DNA from: JAFGOM01 sp964605795
GTDB taxonomy: Archaea; Halobacteriota; Methanomicrobia; Methanomicrobiales; Methanospirillaceae
Assembly: GCA_964605795.1 (NCBI GenBank)
Contig: CAZSDZ010000001.1
Span: 62,001-126,000 of the forward strand
DNA: 64,000 bases
Reading direction: 5' to 3'
Both the position numbers and the translations under genes were made by a program. Below are positions 32,423-41,801 of the stretch, piece by piece; position 1 is the stretch's first letter, and each line of letters opens with the position of its first letter. The notes below the pieces were generated by a model. It did not search any database. It was not told where the DNA came from and saw only the letters and a list, made by a program, of their open reading frames with translations.

Positions 32423-34084
32423 ATGAGTCCTGCCTTACAAAAAAAAGATGGAATGAGTCTCGTTGAACCCGTCCATGATCAAAAACCCATGATAACACCA
32501 CAGCAATCAATGCAGGATAACCCCACCCCGGTCATCGGATGTATTGATCTCGGAACAAACTCGGTACGGCTTCTCATCGCACGGATACATAAAAATCACA
32601 CCTTTACCATCCTTCGGAGAGAGAAACACACAATCAGGCTTGGAGAAGGTGAGTTCTGTGATAAAAAAATTCATTCTCTCCCGATAAAAAGAGCAGTCCT
32701 CGTATGCAGACGATACGCTGAACTCTGTGCACAGTATCATGCAGCAGACATCATTGCCGTCGCGACATCTGCCATTCGTGATGCAGTAAACAGGGATGAC
32801 GTTATCGCGAATCTTAAACAAGAGACAGAGATCCTCTTTACCATTATTTCAGGAGAAGAAGAAGCGCGATTGATCTGGAGGGGTATCAGTGCAGGAACAG
32901 AGATCGGCGAGGACAAAACCCTGATTATTGATATTGGCGGGGGCAGTACAGAGATCGTAGTTGGAGACCAGGACCAGTACTGGATGCTGAAAAGTTTAAA
33001 GATGGGGGCAGTACGGACAACAAGCCAGTTTTTTCCGGATGGGTTTGCCGATGCGATCAATGAAGAGACAATCGAGAAGATTTTACAACGGATACGGGAG
33101 AATACCTCACATGCCGTTCGGGAAGTAAAAAAACACGGACCCGTTTGTGCCATAGGCAGTTCCGGAACCATCCTTACTCTTGAATCGGTTGCTGGAAAGG
33201 TTCCCGAACTGGCACTCCATCATCGCCCAGGCATTCTGACACGAAAAGAAATTCGTAGCCTCATTACCATGCTGGCCGGACTTCCTCTCGAAGACCGGAG
33301 AAAAGTTCCCGGATTGAGCGCAGACCGGGCAGATATCATCATTGCAGGGGCAGTTATTCTGTATACCATCTTAAAAGAGACAGGAATTAAGGAGATCAGG
33401 ATATCAGAGATGAGTCTGCGGGACGGGCTCCTTATTGATTACCTCTCAAATATTCCCGGATTCCCGTATTATGAAGATATCCCGGTCAGGTGGCGGAGCG
33501 TGCATCACCTTGCCGAGTGCTGCCAGATACAGACCGATCATGCAGAACAGGTGCAGCGACTGACCCTCGAACTCTTTGATTCGGGCCGGGATGCAGGCCT
33601 GCACGGGTTGGATGATTCATTCCGCCAGCTCCTTGCCTATGCCGCATATCTCCACGATATCGGGCAGTTCATCGCCTTTTCCGGGCATCAGAACCATACC
33701 TATTACCTCATCACGAATACTCCTCTCCTTGGATTTAACCGGCAGGAGATAGAGATTATGGCACAGGTTGCAGGTTCTCACCGGAAGAAACTGAAAAACT
33801 GTTCTGATGAGGTAAAGAACACCCCGGATGCCAGTATACGTTTCGCAATACCAGTCATGGCCATGTTTCTCCGTATAGCCGAGGATCTTGACAGGAGTTA
33901 TGATAGCAGGGTAGTACAGGCAGTATTTACCAGTGTTGATGAGAATACTGCTACCCTGCAGCTGACCTGTATCAGGGACTGTACCCTTGAGCAGTGGGCT
34001 CTTTCTGATGAAGAGAAAGGATTTGAGAAGATTTTCGGACTGACTCTTCTCACCCGGTGGACTGATCTGCCACAGACGTGTTAG
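32423..34084 (+). CDS. Ppx/GppA phosphatase with HD domain
   Basis: The 553-aa protein belongs to the exopolyphosphatase/pppGpp phosphatase family. The ASKHA-type N-terminal half has GCIDLGTNSVRLLIARI (phosphate 1), ISGEEEARLIWRGI, and LIIDIGGGSTEIVVG (phosphate 2), plus IGSSGTILTLESVAG. The C-terminal part is an HD-like helical domain with YAAYLHDIGQFIAFSGHQNHTYY. Polyphosphate is the probable substrate, given the upstream CHAD protein; archaea lack a general stringent response, so pppGpp is less likely. Three in-frame ATGs lie in the first 25 codons and the first is used here. Confidence 0.92.
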   Translation: MSPALQKKDGMSLVEPVHDQKPMITPQQSMQDNPTPVIGCIDLGTNSVRLLIARIHKNHTFTILRREKHTIRLGEGEFCDKKIHSLPIKRAVLVCRRYAELCAQYHAADIIAVATSAIRDAVNRDDVIANLKQETEILFTIISGEEEARLIWRGISAGTEIGEDKTLIIDIGGGSTEIVVGDQDQYWMLKSLKMGAVRTTSQFFPDGFADAINEETIEKILQRIRENTSHAVREVKKHGPVCAIGSSGTILTLESVAGKVPELALHHRPGILTRKEIRSLITMLAGLPLEDRRKVPGLSADRADIIIAGAVILYTILKETGIKEIRISEMSLRDGLLIDYLSNIPGFPYYEDIPVRWRSVHHLAECCQIQTDHAEQVQRLTLELFDSGRDAGLHGLDDSFRQLLAYAAYLHDIGQFIAFSGHQNHTYYLITNTPLLGFNRQEIEIMAQVAGSHRKKLKNCSDEVKNTPDASIRFAIPVMAMFLRIAEDLDRSYDSRVVQAVFTSVDENTATLQLTCIRDCTLEQWALSDEEKGFEKIFGLTLLTRWTDLPQTC

Positions 34085-34150
34085 GGGAACAAAAATAGAC
34101 AGAGATTTATTTTCATTTTTTCACACTTAAATCCCTGCCCGGTCATCAGA
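34085..34150 (+). terminator. T-rich terminator after the Ppx gene
   Basis: The plus strand carries TTTATTTTCATTTTTTCACA shortly after the stop at 34084, a typical archaeal T-tract. No strong hairpin is seen. The remaining bases to 34218 show nothing else notable. Confidence 0.4.
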
Positions 34151-34218
34151 CTTCTCAAAAAACAGGCGGCAGGAATACCAGTTATGAGCAGCAGATATGA
34201 TTTCTCTAAAAAAAGAGA

Positions 34219-36906
34219 TCAGGAATACCCGGACTCTGATATGGATGATATCGTGCCGTTATCTGACATCCATATCCAGTATCCGGTACCCGGATACATA
34301 AGCCGTGTATCAGAATGAATACCATCTCCCCCGTTGATGATAGACGTATTGTACCGCTGCCGGCTGGCATCAAACCCGATCGCCGTTGTCCAGATATCAC
34401 GCACAGATATCAGCAGGTCACGCGCAGACGCCGCAACAGAGCCAGTGACACCGATACTGTTCCATCCCTGATACACTGACCGTTGTGGTGGGACTGATAC
34501 CGGATCGTCTTTGAAATAAAGGCCTACCGTGCTGTCCTGTCCGACATATATCCAGTATCCGTACAGGGGAAGTACTGGTGTGTCTGACCCGATTACATCC
34601 CACTGTCCGGCTGTGGCATTAAAGGTAAGAATGCTTCTTCCCTCTGTATCCAGATGGGAAAAGATGCTTCCGGTGTTTTTTCCCTCACACAGGATCCGGG
34701 GTACCGCTGCACAGTTCCAGCCTTCATACAGATTGAGGAAATAGTCAGGTTTTTCAAGCAGAGTGTAGAAGGATGTCTGATTGACCAGAGGATATGCATC
34801 ATAATTTGCACGGTTCACCTCGTACTCTTCCTGTCCGACCCCGTCTCCATTGCTGTCGCGCCCTGAATATCCGCTCCAGTAATTCCCAAGATAGCCGCAC
34901 CATGTGGTATCCCTGTACCGGTATACCACCGGTTTTGGAGTTAAAAACCAGTTTGCAGACTCATTGGTTGCAGAAACAAGATGATTGCCTGTTTCCTGCA
35001 GGGTAATGAAGTCATTAAGAAAGATTGAATTGTTGAATACATATTCTGAATTCGGATCAAGGATTAGTGCCTGATTAAGTGATTTTACGGTATTATGGGC
35101 AAGACAATTATCAAAAGACGGGGAGAATGAACCCGATCCACCATAAGCATCAAGCTGGATGCCTCCTTCGGTGCCATTAATGGTATTACCCAACGCCTCT
35201 ATCTGCGAAGAACCCATTATCGAGATACCACAGGATTGCATTGTTCCTGTGTTGATCACCTGATTACTCTCAAGAATTGCATGGATAGCATTCACCATTG
35301 CAATACCAATGTCCACATCAGAGATATGATTCATATCAATTCTGATAGGTTTGGAAGAACACCCTTTGGTCTCATCAAGGATGATTCCACCATATCCCTC
35401 TGATATCTCATTTCTTCTGATATCCGCTCCACAGAGCGTTGCGGTGGTAGCAATTGCGATGTTGTTACGGGAAAGAGTATTGTCTTCAACCACAATATCA
35501 GAACATTCCATAAGGCCTATTCCTGCAAATGCATTACAAGAGAGATTATTTTTATGGATTAAACCGTTCGTAGTCTCAAAAAAGAAAATACCCTGATCAT
35601 CATACCCGGATATCTCATTATTGGCAACCGTGATATTGTCTCCATCCCGCACCTGTAAACCAAACCCATCTGGAGAGTTCATCTTCAGGTTAGAGATGGT
35701 ACAATCCTGTGAATGGGATACGATAACAGAGGCTGGCTGCACGGCGAGTGCATCGCCGTCGAGGAGGAAACCGTCACGGCCGGCAAAATACAGTAACGGT
35801 TTATTATCCACGGTATTATTGCAGATATGGGATTCAGATATATCATCCCCGGAAACAACAAACCAGGTTCCGTAGGTATTGTTCACCAGCACATTATTCT
35901 GAACCTTCCCAGAACTGATATCACAATAGAGTGCAAATCCTTTCGTATTTTCAATATAGTTCGACAAAATGGTAGTATTAGTGAGAGAATTCAGCATTAA
36001 TGCAGCAGAGAGAGGGTCATCAATCATATCCTCATCGACTTCATTATCAGAAAATAGATTATAAGAGATGTCAGATCCTGAAACAAAAAGGAACGAAAGG
36101 GGTCCTTTGTAATGGTTTCCGGAAAATATGTTGTTTGAGATAATGGTATTAGAGACTACATCGGCATAGATCGAAGGAGAACAGTTTCTCATCTCTGACC
36201 CGGTAATGAATGAGTCCTGAAGCGTATAGAAGTCTATTCCTGGTCCTGCAATATCATACATACAGGAATCAGATATCTGCAACCGGTTCGCAGTATCATC
36301 CCGGGATCCGATTCCTCTCTGGCAATCTGCAACAGTAACACCCAAAAGACTGGTATTGCAGACATTTTCTTCAAGAAAAATACCGTACCCTGAATCGTGA
36401 CCTTCATCATAAACACTGTTGATGACCGAAATATCCTGCAGGGTAACTCCTGATTTTTGTATCGTCACCGGATATCCCGTTCTGCATCCGTCTATGACGG
36501 GTGGATTGTACTGATTCGAGGCCATGAGATGAACCGACTTATTGATACAAACCTGTTCGGGATAGGTGCTGCTGTCAATAAGGATGGTATCGCCATCTGA
36601 TGCGTGGGCGATTCCTGAAGAGATGGTCTGATATTGCTGAAGAGGACCGACATGGATGACTGAACCGGGTGCAGGAGACGGTAAATCCGGGCCAAAATGA
36701 GAAGCAGCAACAAGAGAGACCTGATCACCGGGTATGGCAGGGGAACGGATATTAGCGCCATCTTCGCTGTCAGGAACGGCGGCAAGAGCCGAATCTGAAT
36801 CATCCCGGCAACTAAAAAGACCGGCATTATTGAGGGGATCCATCTCACCTGCAGAAGAAGAAACAACGAAAAGAAGAATAATAGCCATGCCTACTACCAA
36901 TTTCAT
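34219..36906 (-). CDS. Large secreted beta-helix (NosD-like) surface protein
   Basis: From the ATG at 36906 the protein is 895 aa, starting with a signal peptide (MKLVVGMAIILLFVVSSSAG). Residues about 80-690 are parallel beta-helix repeats (PbH1/NosD type), recognisable by recurring segments such as TTILSNYIENTKGFALYCD, ITVANNEISGYDDQGIFFFE and IVVEDNTLSRNNIAIATT. The C-terminal ~165 residues hold the GWN/PGTGYW module: LYEGWNCAAVPRIL, LYGYWIYVGQD, VYQGWNSIGVTG and YPGTGYWIWMSD. Such helices often bind or process polysaccharide, but no catalytic residues are assignable. An in-frame codon at 36948 would add 14 residues upstream and is rejected. Confidence 0.85.
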   Translation of the reverse strand: MKLVVGMAIILLFVVSSSAGEMDPLNNAGLFSCRDDSDSALAAVPDSEDGANIRSPAIPGDQVSLVAASHFGPDLPSPAPGSVIHVGPLQQYQTISSGIAHASDGDTILIDSSTYPEQVCINKSVHLMASNQYNPPVIDGCRTGYPVTIQKSGVTLQDISVINSVYDEGHDSGYGIFLEENVCNTSLLGVTVADCQRGIGSRDDTANRLQISDSCMYDIAGPGIDFYTLQDSFITGSEMRNCSPSIYADVVSNTIISNNIFSGNHYKGPLSFLFVSGSDISYNLFSDNEVDEDMIDDPLSAALMLNSLTNTTILSNYIENTKGFALYCDISSGKVQNNVLVNNTYGTWFVVSGDDISESHICNNTVDNKPLLYFAGRDGFLLDGDALAVQPASVIVSHSQDCTISNLKMNSPDGFGLQVRDGDNITVANNEISGYDDQGIFFFETTNGLIHKNNLSCNAFAGIGLMECSDIVVEDNTLSRNNIAIATTATLCGADIRRNEISEGYGGIILDETKGCSSKPIRIDMNHISDVDIGIAMVNAIHAILESNQVINTGTMQSCGISIMGSSQIEALGNTINGTEGGIQLDAYGGSGSFSPSFDNCLAHNTVKSLNQALILDPNSEYVFNNSIFLNDFITLQETGNHLVSATNESANWFLTPKPVVYRYRDTTWCGYLGNYWSGYSGRDSNGDGVGQEEYEVNRANYDAYPLVNQTSFYTLLEKPDYFLNLYEGWNCAAVPRILCEGKNTGSIFSHLDTEGRSILTFNATAGQWDVIGSDTPVLPLYGYWIYVGQDSTVGLYFKDDPVSVPPQRSVYQGWNSIGVTGSVAASARDLLISVRDIWTTAIGFDASRQRYNTSIINGGDGIHSDTRLMYPGTGYWIWMSDNGTISSISESGYS

Positions 36907-37164
36907 TATACCACAATGATATTCCGTACCACCATTATTTAATAGCAACTATCAGGACTGGCAGGGAAAGAAAACTGATTGCCTCTCTGAAAAAGCCTCA
37001 TAATTACCTAAACCATCGGTGATGAGACACATCCAGAGCCGGGGAGTGATCGGATAACCGACCCGGCACTATTGAAAAAAGAAAGACGATTGACCCCTTT
37101 ATACCGTAATCTGAAAAAAAGAAAAACCCGGATATCTCATCAGATGCCTGTCCCGACCACAAGA

Positions 37165-38502
37165 CTATCTATCCTCTCTGCCCGAATCCAGCCAGTCAAA
37201 GAGTGGTGCGGTATCGGTGGTATAAAGATAACCCGGGTTTCCAAAGACATACCCGTCATCTTCCTGGATACCGGATCCAAAAGAACGGAAGAGTAGGGAG
37301 AACCTTGCCTGTACAAATGGTATTGAAAGGAGTATCCCCATGGCTGCATAGATCACAATCGAGAAGAGTATAACGGCATAGACGAGATCGATTATGGGAT
37401 CAAATCCAGGGATCGCCATCCCTGTCGCGATAGTGGCAAGTACTGCAGCAGCAAGTCCCTTTGGTATCGTAACCGCAATAACACCGGCGTCCCTCACAGG
37501 TATTGTTCGTGAGAGCGTAATCATTGCAACACCCAGCCGGGTCACGAGCAGGACCAGCGTGATTGCAAAACCTAAAACCAGAATCCATGGATCAGAGAAC
37601 TGCATCGATATCCCGATATAGATAAAGAAGAATGTCTTGATGATGAACACGATCTCGCCAAAGAAGAGTTCTTCAAAATCAGTTAATTTCACCGTTTTTA
37701 TCGTGGTGCCATCTTTCTTTAGCCATATTGAACCGAAATAACCGATATTGCCTAAGGCAATGCCAAAGACAAACGCGGTAAAAGCACCTGAATATCCTGA
37801 CATCTCAACGATACTGTACAGGATGAAAACAAGCCCGATACTGGCAAAAGGAGTGGTTGATATCCGAAAATCCCGTGTGAAAAAAATCCAGAATAGTGCC
37901 GGAACCAATCCTGCAACACCTGCAATCCCGAAACTGATCACAAGAGCTGATATCAGGTCTGACGGTGCAATGCTCCCAAGCTCGTATGCATGACGGACGA
38001 TGGTAAATATGATAATTGAGAAGACATCTGACAAAACCGATTCAACCACAAGCAGGGTGAGCGTGCTTCTGGTAAGATTGAGATACTTTGCAACAGGAAT
38101 AACAATCGCCGGAGAGATACCCCCTACCATTGCCCCAAATAAAAGCGACTCAGGGAGGGATAAGTGGAAGATTCCCATGACAATGGCAGAGGTGAGCAGA
38201 CATGCCGCAGTAAAACTCACTATCGTAAGAAGGGTTGCCCGCACAAAAGAGGCCTTAACCATCCTTATCTTTAGAGAGAGTCCGCCTTCAAAGAGGATGA
38301 TGACAAGTGCTACTGATGCAAAGACCGGCCCGAGTTCACCAAAATCTGATACGGTAATATATCCAAGAACCGGACCGAAAAGAATCCCGATAAGCATGAG
38401 GATGAGAAGATCCGGGATCTTAGTGCGGTAAAAGAGTTTATTGAGAAAATGTCCGAGAAATATGATGATGCCAATAGCAAACAGAACAATGATATCGTTC
38501 AT
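37165..38502 (-). CDS. Cation:proton antiporter (CPA family)
   Basis: The 445-aa protein has about twelve or thirteen membrane helices and the layout of monovalent cation/proton antiporters. The N-terminal half has KIPDLLILMLIGILFGPVLG and IILFEGGLSLKI. The ion-binding helices read MVGGISPAIVIPVAKYL (128-141) and LLVVESVLSDVFSIII (150-165). Where NhaP-type exchangers have TDP and ND pairs, this protein has S130-P131 and S158-D159, so one conserved acidic and one Asn position are changed. It ends with a short hydrophilic tail. Substrate (sodium or potassium) cannot be assigned. AGAGGGA precedes the start. Confidence 0.9.
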   Translation of the reverse strand: MNDIIVLFAIGIIIFLGHFLNKLFYRTKIPDLLILMLIGILFGPVLGYITVSDFGELGPVFASVALVIILFEGGLSLKIRMVKASFVRATLLTIVSFTAACLLTSAIVMGIFHLSLPESLLFGAMVGGISPAIVIPVAKYLNLTRSTLTLLVVESVLSDVFSIIIFTIVRHAYELGSIAPSDLISALVISFGIAGVAGLVPALFWIFFTRDFRISTTPFASIGLVFILYSIVEMSGYSGAFTAFVFGIALGNIGYFGSIWLKKDGTTIKTVKLTDFEELFFGEIVFIIKTFFFIYIGISMQFSDPWILVLGFAITLVLLVTRLGVAMITLSRTIPVRDAGVIAVTIPKGLAAAVLATIATGMAIPGFDPIIDLVYAVILFSIVIYAAMGILLSIPFVQARFSLLFRSFGSGIQEDDGYVFGNPGYLYTTDTAPLFDWLDSGREDR

Positions 38503-38848
38503 GGAAATCCCTCTGGTCTAAAGAGGTATAGGATAAAAACCATTTTTCTTTTGTGATCCATATCCCTTCCGCAGGGGTTCTTAACAACGGTGGACAGCTG
38601 CCTGGTTTGCCGATCATCACCATCAAAATAACGGCTTCCATGCTAAAAAGGGAGAAAATTATGTATCAGGAGCAGATCAGCACATAAACCAATACTGTAT
38701 TTACATATGAGAGAAATATGGTGTAATCTGATGAGTATGCACTCACGGGTTTTCGGCATATAGGAGATGTTATCAATTCGGCCACGTTTTTTAAAAGATG
38801 GCAGGATACAGAAGGTAATTTTGTGATAATTCCCGGGATGAGGAAGGT
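38503..38848. other. Divergent intergenic region (346 bases)
   Basis: This gap lies between the antiporter gene (minus) and the alcohol dehydrogenase gene (plus). A TATA-like TTTTTATCC (minus strand, about 38533-38541) faces the antiporter gene. TTTTTTAAAAG at 38786-38796 and the ribosome-binding site GAGGAAGG (38840-38847) face the dehydrogenase. The middle 200 bases hold no convincing ORF, repeat or RNA structure that I can see. Confidence 0.4.
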
Positions 38849-40015
38849 ATGAAGATGGATGAAACACTTGATTTACGCAAATTCGTTGCTCCTGAGTTTA
38901 TTATCGGAGTAGATGCACGAAACCTGGCAGGGCTGTATGCCAAAAATTTCGGTGCACAGCATGTCCTTTTTGTGACCGGACCAGAGATCAAAAGCCAGTT
39001 TTGGATTGACGGGGTTACCGAAAGCCTGGAATCAGTCGGTATACATTACACCCTCTTTTCTCAAATATCCTCAAATCCCCGGGATACCGAGGTGATGACA
39101 GGTGCAGATCTGTACCGGGAGGCAGGATGCGACGCAATTGTGGTTATCGGAGGAGGAAGTCCGATGGATTGTGCAAAAGGGATCGGTATCGTCGTCTCAA
39201 ACAACCAAAATATCCTTGAGTTTGAAGGGGTTGACAACGTCACCGTCCCCCCACCTCCCCTCATCTGTATCCCGACGACTGCTGGTACCGCAGCAGATGT
39301 CTCCCAGTTTGCAATCATTACTGACAGCAGACGAAAGGTCAAGATTGCAATTATCAGTAAGAAGATCGTCCCTGATATCTCACTGCTTGACCCGGTTCCC
39401 TTAACGAGTATGAGCCCGGAACTGACAGCTCATACCGGTATGGATGCAATTGTCCATAGTGTGGAGGCTTATGTCTCAAACGCGTCATCACCGGTAACCG
39501 ATATCCAGGCTCTTGAATCCATACGTCTGATGAACACCTACCTGGCCCTTGCCTGTAAAAATCCGGCTGATATCAGGTACCGGTATCAGACCATGCTGGG
39601 AAGCCTTCTTGCCGGTCTGGCCTTTTCTAATGCGAGCCTCGGGGCTGTTCATGCAATGGCACACAGTCTGGGTGGTTATTGTGATCTTCCTCACGGTGAA
39701 TGTAACGCGCTGCTTCTTGAATCGGTCATTGCATTTAACTATGAGGCATGCCCGGAACGATACCAGAGAATACGAGAGATAATGAACCAATCCGGCTCCC
39801 CTATAAATCCTGATACTGTCAAAGAGGACCTTATTGCTGACCTGAAAAGATTGCGGGAAGAGATCGGCATCACTTTGAGCTTATCAGACTTAGGTGTACA
39901 GAGAACTGATATCCCGGAGCTTGCCAAAAAAGCATACCGTGATCCCTGCCTTGCCACAAATCCCCGGGAAGTGACCATAAGAGACCTGGAAAACATCTAT
40001 GAAAGAGCCCTCTAG
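38849..40015 (+). CDS. Iron-containing (group III) alcohol dehydrogenase
   Basis: The 388-aa enzyme belongs to the Fe-ADH family of NAD(P)-dependent dehydrogenases. The nucleotide motif is VVIGGGSPMDCAKGIGI at about residue 106. Metal ligands lie in HTGMDAIVHSVEAYVS (Asp and first His), AVHAMAHSLGG and the DLPHGECNALLL helix. It could oxidise small alcohols, use them as electron donors for methanogenesis, or act on an aldehyde. A strong ribosome-binding site precedes the ATG. The last 17 bases overlap the next gene, a histidine-kinase-like protein. Confidence 0.93.
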   Translation: MKMDETLDLRKFVAPEFIIGVDARNLAGLYAKNFGAQHVLFVTGPEIKSQFWIDGVTESLESVGIHYTLFSQISSNPRDTEVMTGADLYREAGCDAIVVIGGGSPMDCAKGIGIVVSNNQNILEFEGVDNVTVPPPPLICIPTTAGTAADVSQFAIITDSRRKVKIAIISKKIVPDISLLDPVPLTSMSPELTAHTGMDAIVHSVEAYVSNASSPVTDIQALESIRLMNTYLALACKNPADIRYRYQTMLGSLLAGLAFSNASLGAVHAMAHSLGGYCDLPHGECNALLLESVIAFNYEACPERYQRIREIMNQSGSPINPDTVKEDLIADLKRLREEIGITLSLSDLGVQRTDIPELAKKAYRDPCLATNPREVTIRDLENIYERAL

Positions 40016-40886
40016 CAAACTTCCTGACTGGCATAACCAGCGGCAGAAGATAATCGGCCTGGGAGAATCCTCGATACGGAAAAGTTATTATCCTGAGCTT
40101 CAGCAACGCCTTTCTGAACTGGAAGAGACAAACCAGTCACTTTTAGACGCATTCGAAGAGATCCAGTGTAAAGAAGAGGAACTGAGGCACCAGTTTGAAG
40201 AACAGGAGGCGATACAGGCTTCTCTTGACTTCGCCCGGAAGAAGTTACAGATGCTCAATATCATAACGTTTCAGGATATACAAAACGCACTCTTCTCCAT
40301 GAGCGGGTTCCTCTCCCTGGTTGAGGAACAGGTAACAGGAGAGAAAGAGAAGGAGTACCTGGCCCTCTCGATTCAGCAGCTGGAGAAAACAGAACGCCTG
40401 CTTCACGCAGCAAAGCATTATCAGGATCTGGGAATGGCACCCCCGGCATGGCAGAATGTCATGGATGTTTTTTTATTTGCAGTATCACACCTGGACCTTT
40501 CCCATCTCTCGCGTGACCTGCACCTTGAAGAACTGTTCATCTTTGCAGACCCCCTGCTTGAGGACGCGTTCTTCTCTATCCTTGAGAATATTCCGATACA
40601 CAGCACCTCTGCAACCCAGTACAGGGCCTGGTACGAAGAGAGAGGAGACGAGGTCTGCATCATTATCGAGGATAACGGGCCGGGAATCCCGGCAGAGAAA
40701 AAAGACGAGATATTTTCGAGGGAGAGCGGGATTAACAAGGGTCTCGGACTGTTCCTTTCGCAGGAGATACTGGCCATCACCGGTATTACCTGTACCGAGA
40801 GAGGGGAATATGGAACAGGAGCACGTTTTGAGATCCTTGTTCCGAAGGGAAAGTACAAGTTCTCTCAAAAAAGGGATGCTGTGTAA
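39999..40886 (+). CDS. Histidine-kinase-like ATPase lacking the phosphoacceptor histidine
   Basis: The 295-aa protein has an N-terminal coiled coil (about residues 34-86), a degenerate dimerisation helix and a HATPase_c domain. Methanomicrobial kinases usually have a T-R-H-D-I segment; here it is ITFQDIQNAL, with Gln92 at the His position. The N-box is reduced (SILENIPIHS), but DNGPGIP, LGLFLSQEI and GTGARFEILVP of the ATP lid are intact. It lacks membrane helices and a receiver domain. It may act as an ATP-binding regulator rather than a kinase. It starts within the alcohol dehydrogenase gene, so the two are coupled. Confidence 0.82.
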   Translation: MKEPSSKLPDWHNQRQKIIGLGESSIRKSYYPELQQRLSELEETNQSLLDAFEEIQCKEEELRHQFEEQEAIQASLDFARKKLQMLNIITFQDIQNALFSMSGFLSLVEEQVTGEKEKEYLALSIQQLEKTERLLHAAKHYQDLGMAPPAWQNVMDVFLFAVSHLDLSHLSRDLHLEELFIFADPLLEDAFFSILENIPIHSTSATQYRAWYEERGDEVCIIIEDNGPGIPAEKKDEIFSRESGINKGLGLFLSQEILAITGITCTERGEYGTGARFEILVPKGKYKFSQKRDAV

Positions 40887-40958
40887 GAAACACGCCGGTT
40901 GCCGATTCATCCAAAACCCGGGAATGGGAAGACCGGTTCCGAACCTCTCCTCCTTTTT

Positions 40959-41801
40959 TTAAGATTCGATGCGGTTCGCTGGTATGTCTCTATCTCTGCG
41001 TAAAAACAGGGTTTTTTGCAGGACCGAGAGCAGGTATACCACAAGAGCTACAAGAATAATCGTTGCTCCGGAGGGGATGTTCCAGAGATAGGAGAGCCAG
41101 ATCCCAACAGTTGAACAAAAAATACCGATAAATATCGCATAAATCATCATCTGGTGCAGACTTCCTGCATACTGTCTTGCTGTTGATGCTGGGATAGAAA
41201 GGAGGGCTATCACAAGAATTATACCAACAACCCTGATAAGGATAACAATCGCGATAACAATCAGAAACAACAGAAGCATCGTAAGTGCCATGGAGGCCAG
41301 TCCCTGGGACTGTGAATACTCCTGGTCAAAAGAGACTGCGAGCAACCGGTGGTACAATATCACAACGATAGTGGTGACCACAAGAAGCAGGAGAGCCATG
41401 ATGATGAGATATGTCTTGGTTACCAGCAGGATGTTGCCAAAGAGATAGGTAAAGAGATCCGGGGCAAAACCCGGAGTTATCGCGATGAAAACAACCCCGA
41501 TCGCCATACCTCCTGCCCAGATAACTCCGATAAGAGAATCGAACTGTTGGCGGGCATACATCATGAGCCATCCGGTACAAAGGGCAGCAATCCCGCTGAA
41601 GCAAAAAGCTCCCAGAAGGGGGTCGATACCAAGCCAGTACCCCATCCCGACACCACCAAATGATGCATGAGCAATACCACCACTGACCGATACCATCTGT
41701 CTGACCACGATATAACTTCCGATTATCCCACAGACAACGCTCGCAAGGAAACCGGCGAACAGCGCATTGGTAAAGAAACTATATCCCAGGATCTCTAACA
41801 T
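40959..41801 (-). CDS. znuB: Zinc/manganese ABC transporter permease (ABC-3 family)
   Basis: The 280-aa inner-membrane permease has about eight hydrophobic segments. ABC-3 landmarks are VRQMVSVSGGIAHASFGGVGMGYWLG near residue 35 (the coupling region) and RVVGIILVIALLSIPASTARQ near residue 190. It overlaps the ATPase gene by seven bases and is the last gene of the dtxR-znuA-znuC-znuB unit. Metal specificity within the family (zinc or manganese) is not set by this subunit, so the symbol is provisional. Confidence 0.9.
   Translation of the reverse strand: MLEILGYSFFTNALFAGFLASVVCGIIGSYIVVRQMVSVSGGIAHASFGGVGMGYWLGIDPLLGAFCFSGIAALCTGWLMMYARQQFDSLIGVIWAGGMAIGVVFIAITPGFAPDLFTYLFGNILLVTKTYLIIMALLLLVVTTIVVILYHRLLAVSFDQEYSQSQGLASMALTMLLLFLIVIAIVILIRVVGIILVIALLSIPASTARQYAGSLHQMMIYAIFIGIFCSTVGIWLSYLWNIPSGATIILVALVVYLLSVLQKTLFLRRDRDIPANRIES

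Noticed and set aside
38438..38641. Minus-strand frame at the antiporter start
   Set aside because: It overlaps the antiporter N-terminus in another frame, and its extra part lies in the promoter region.
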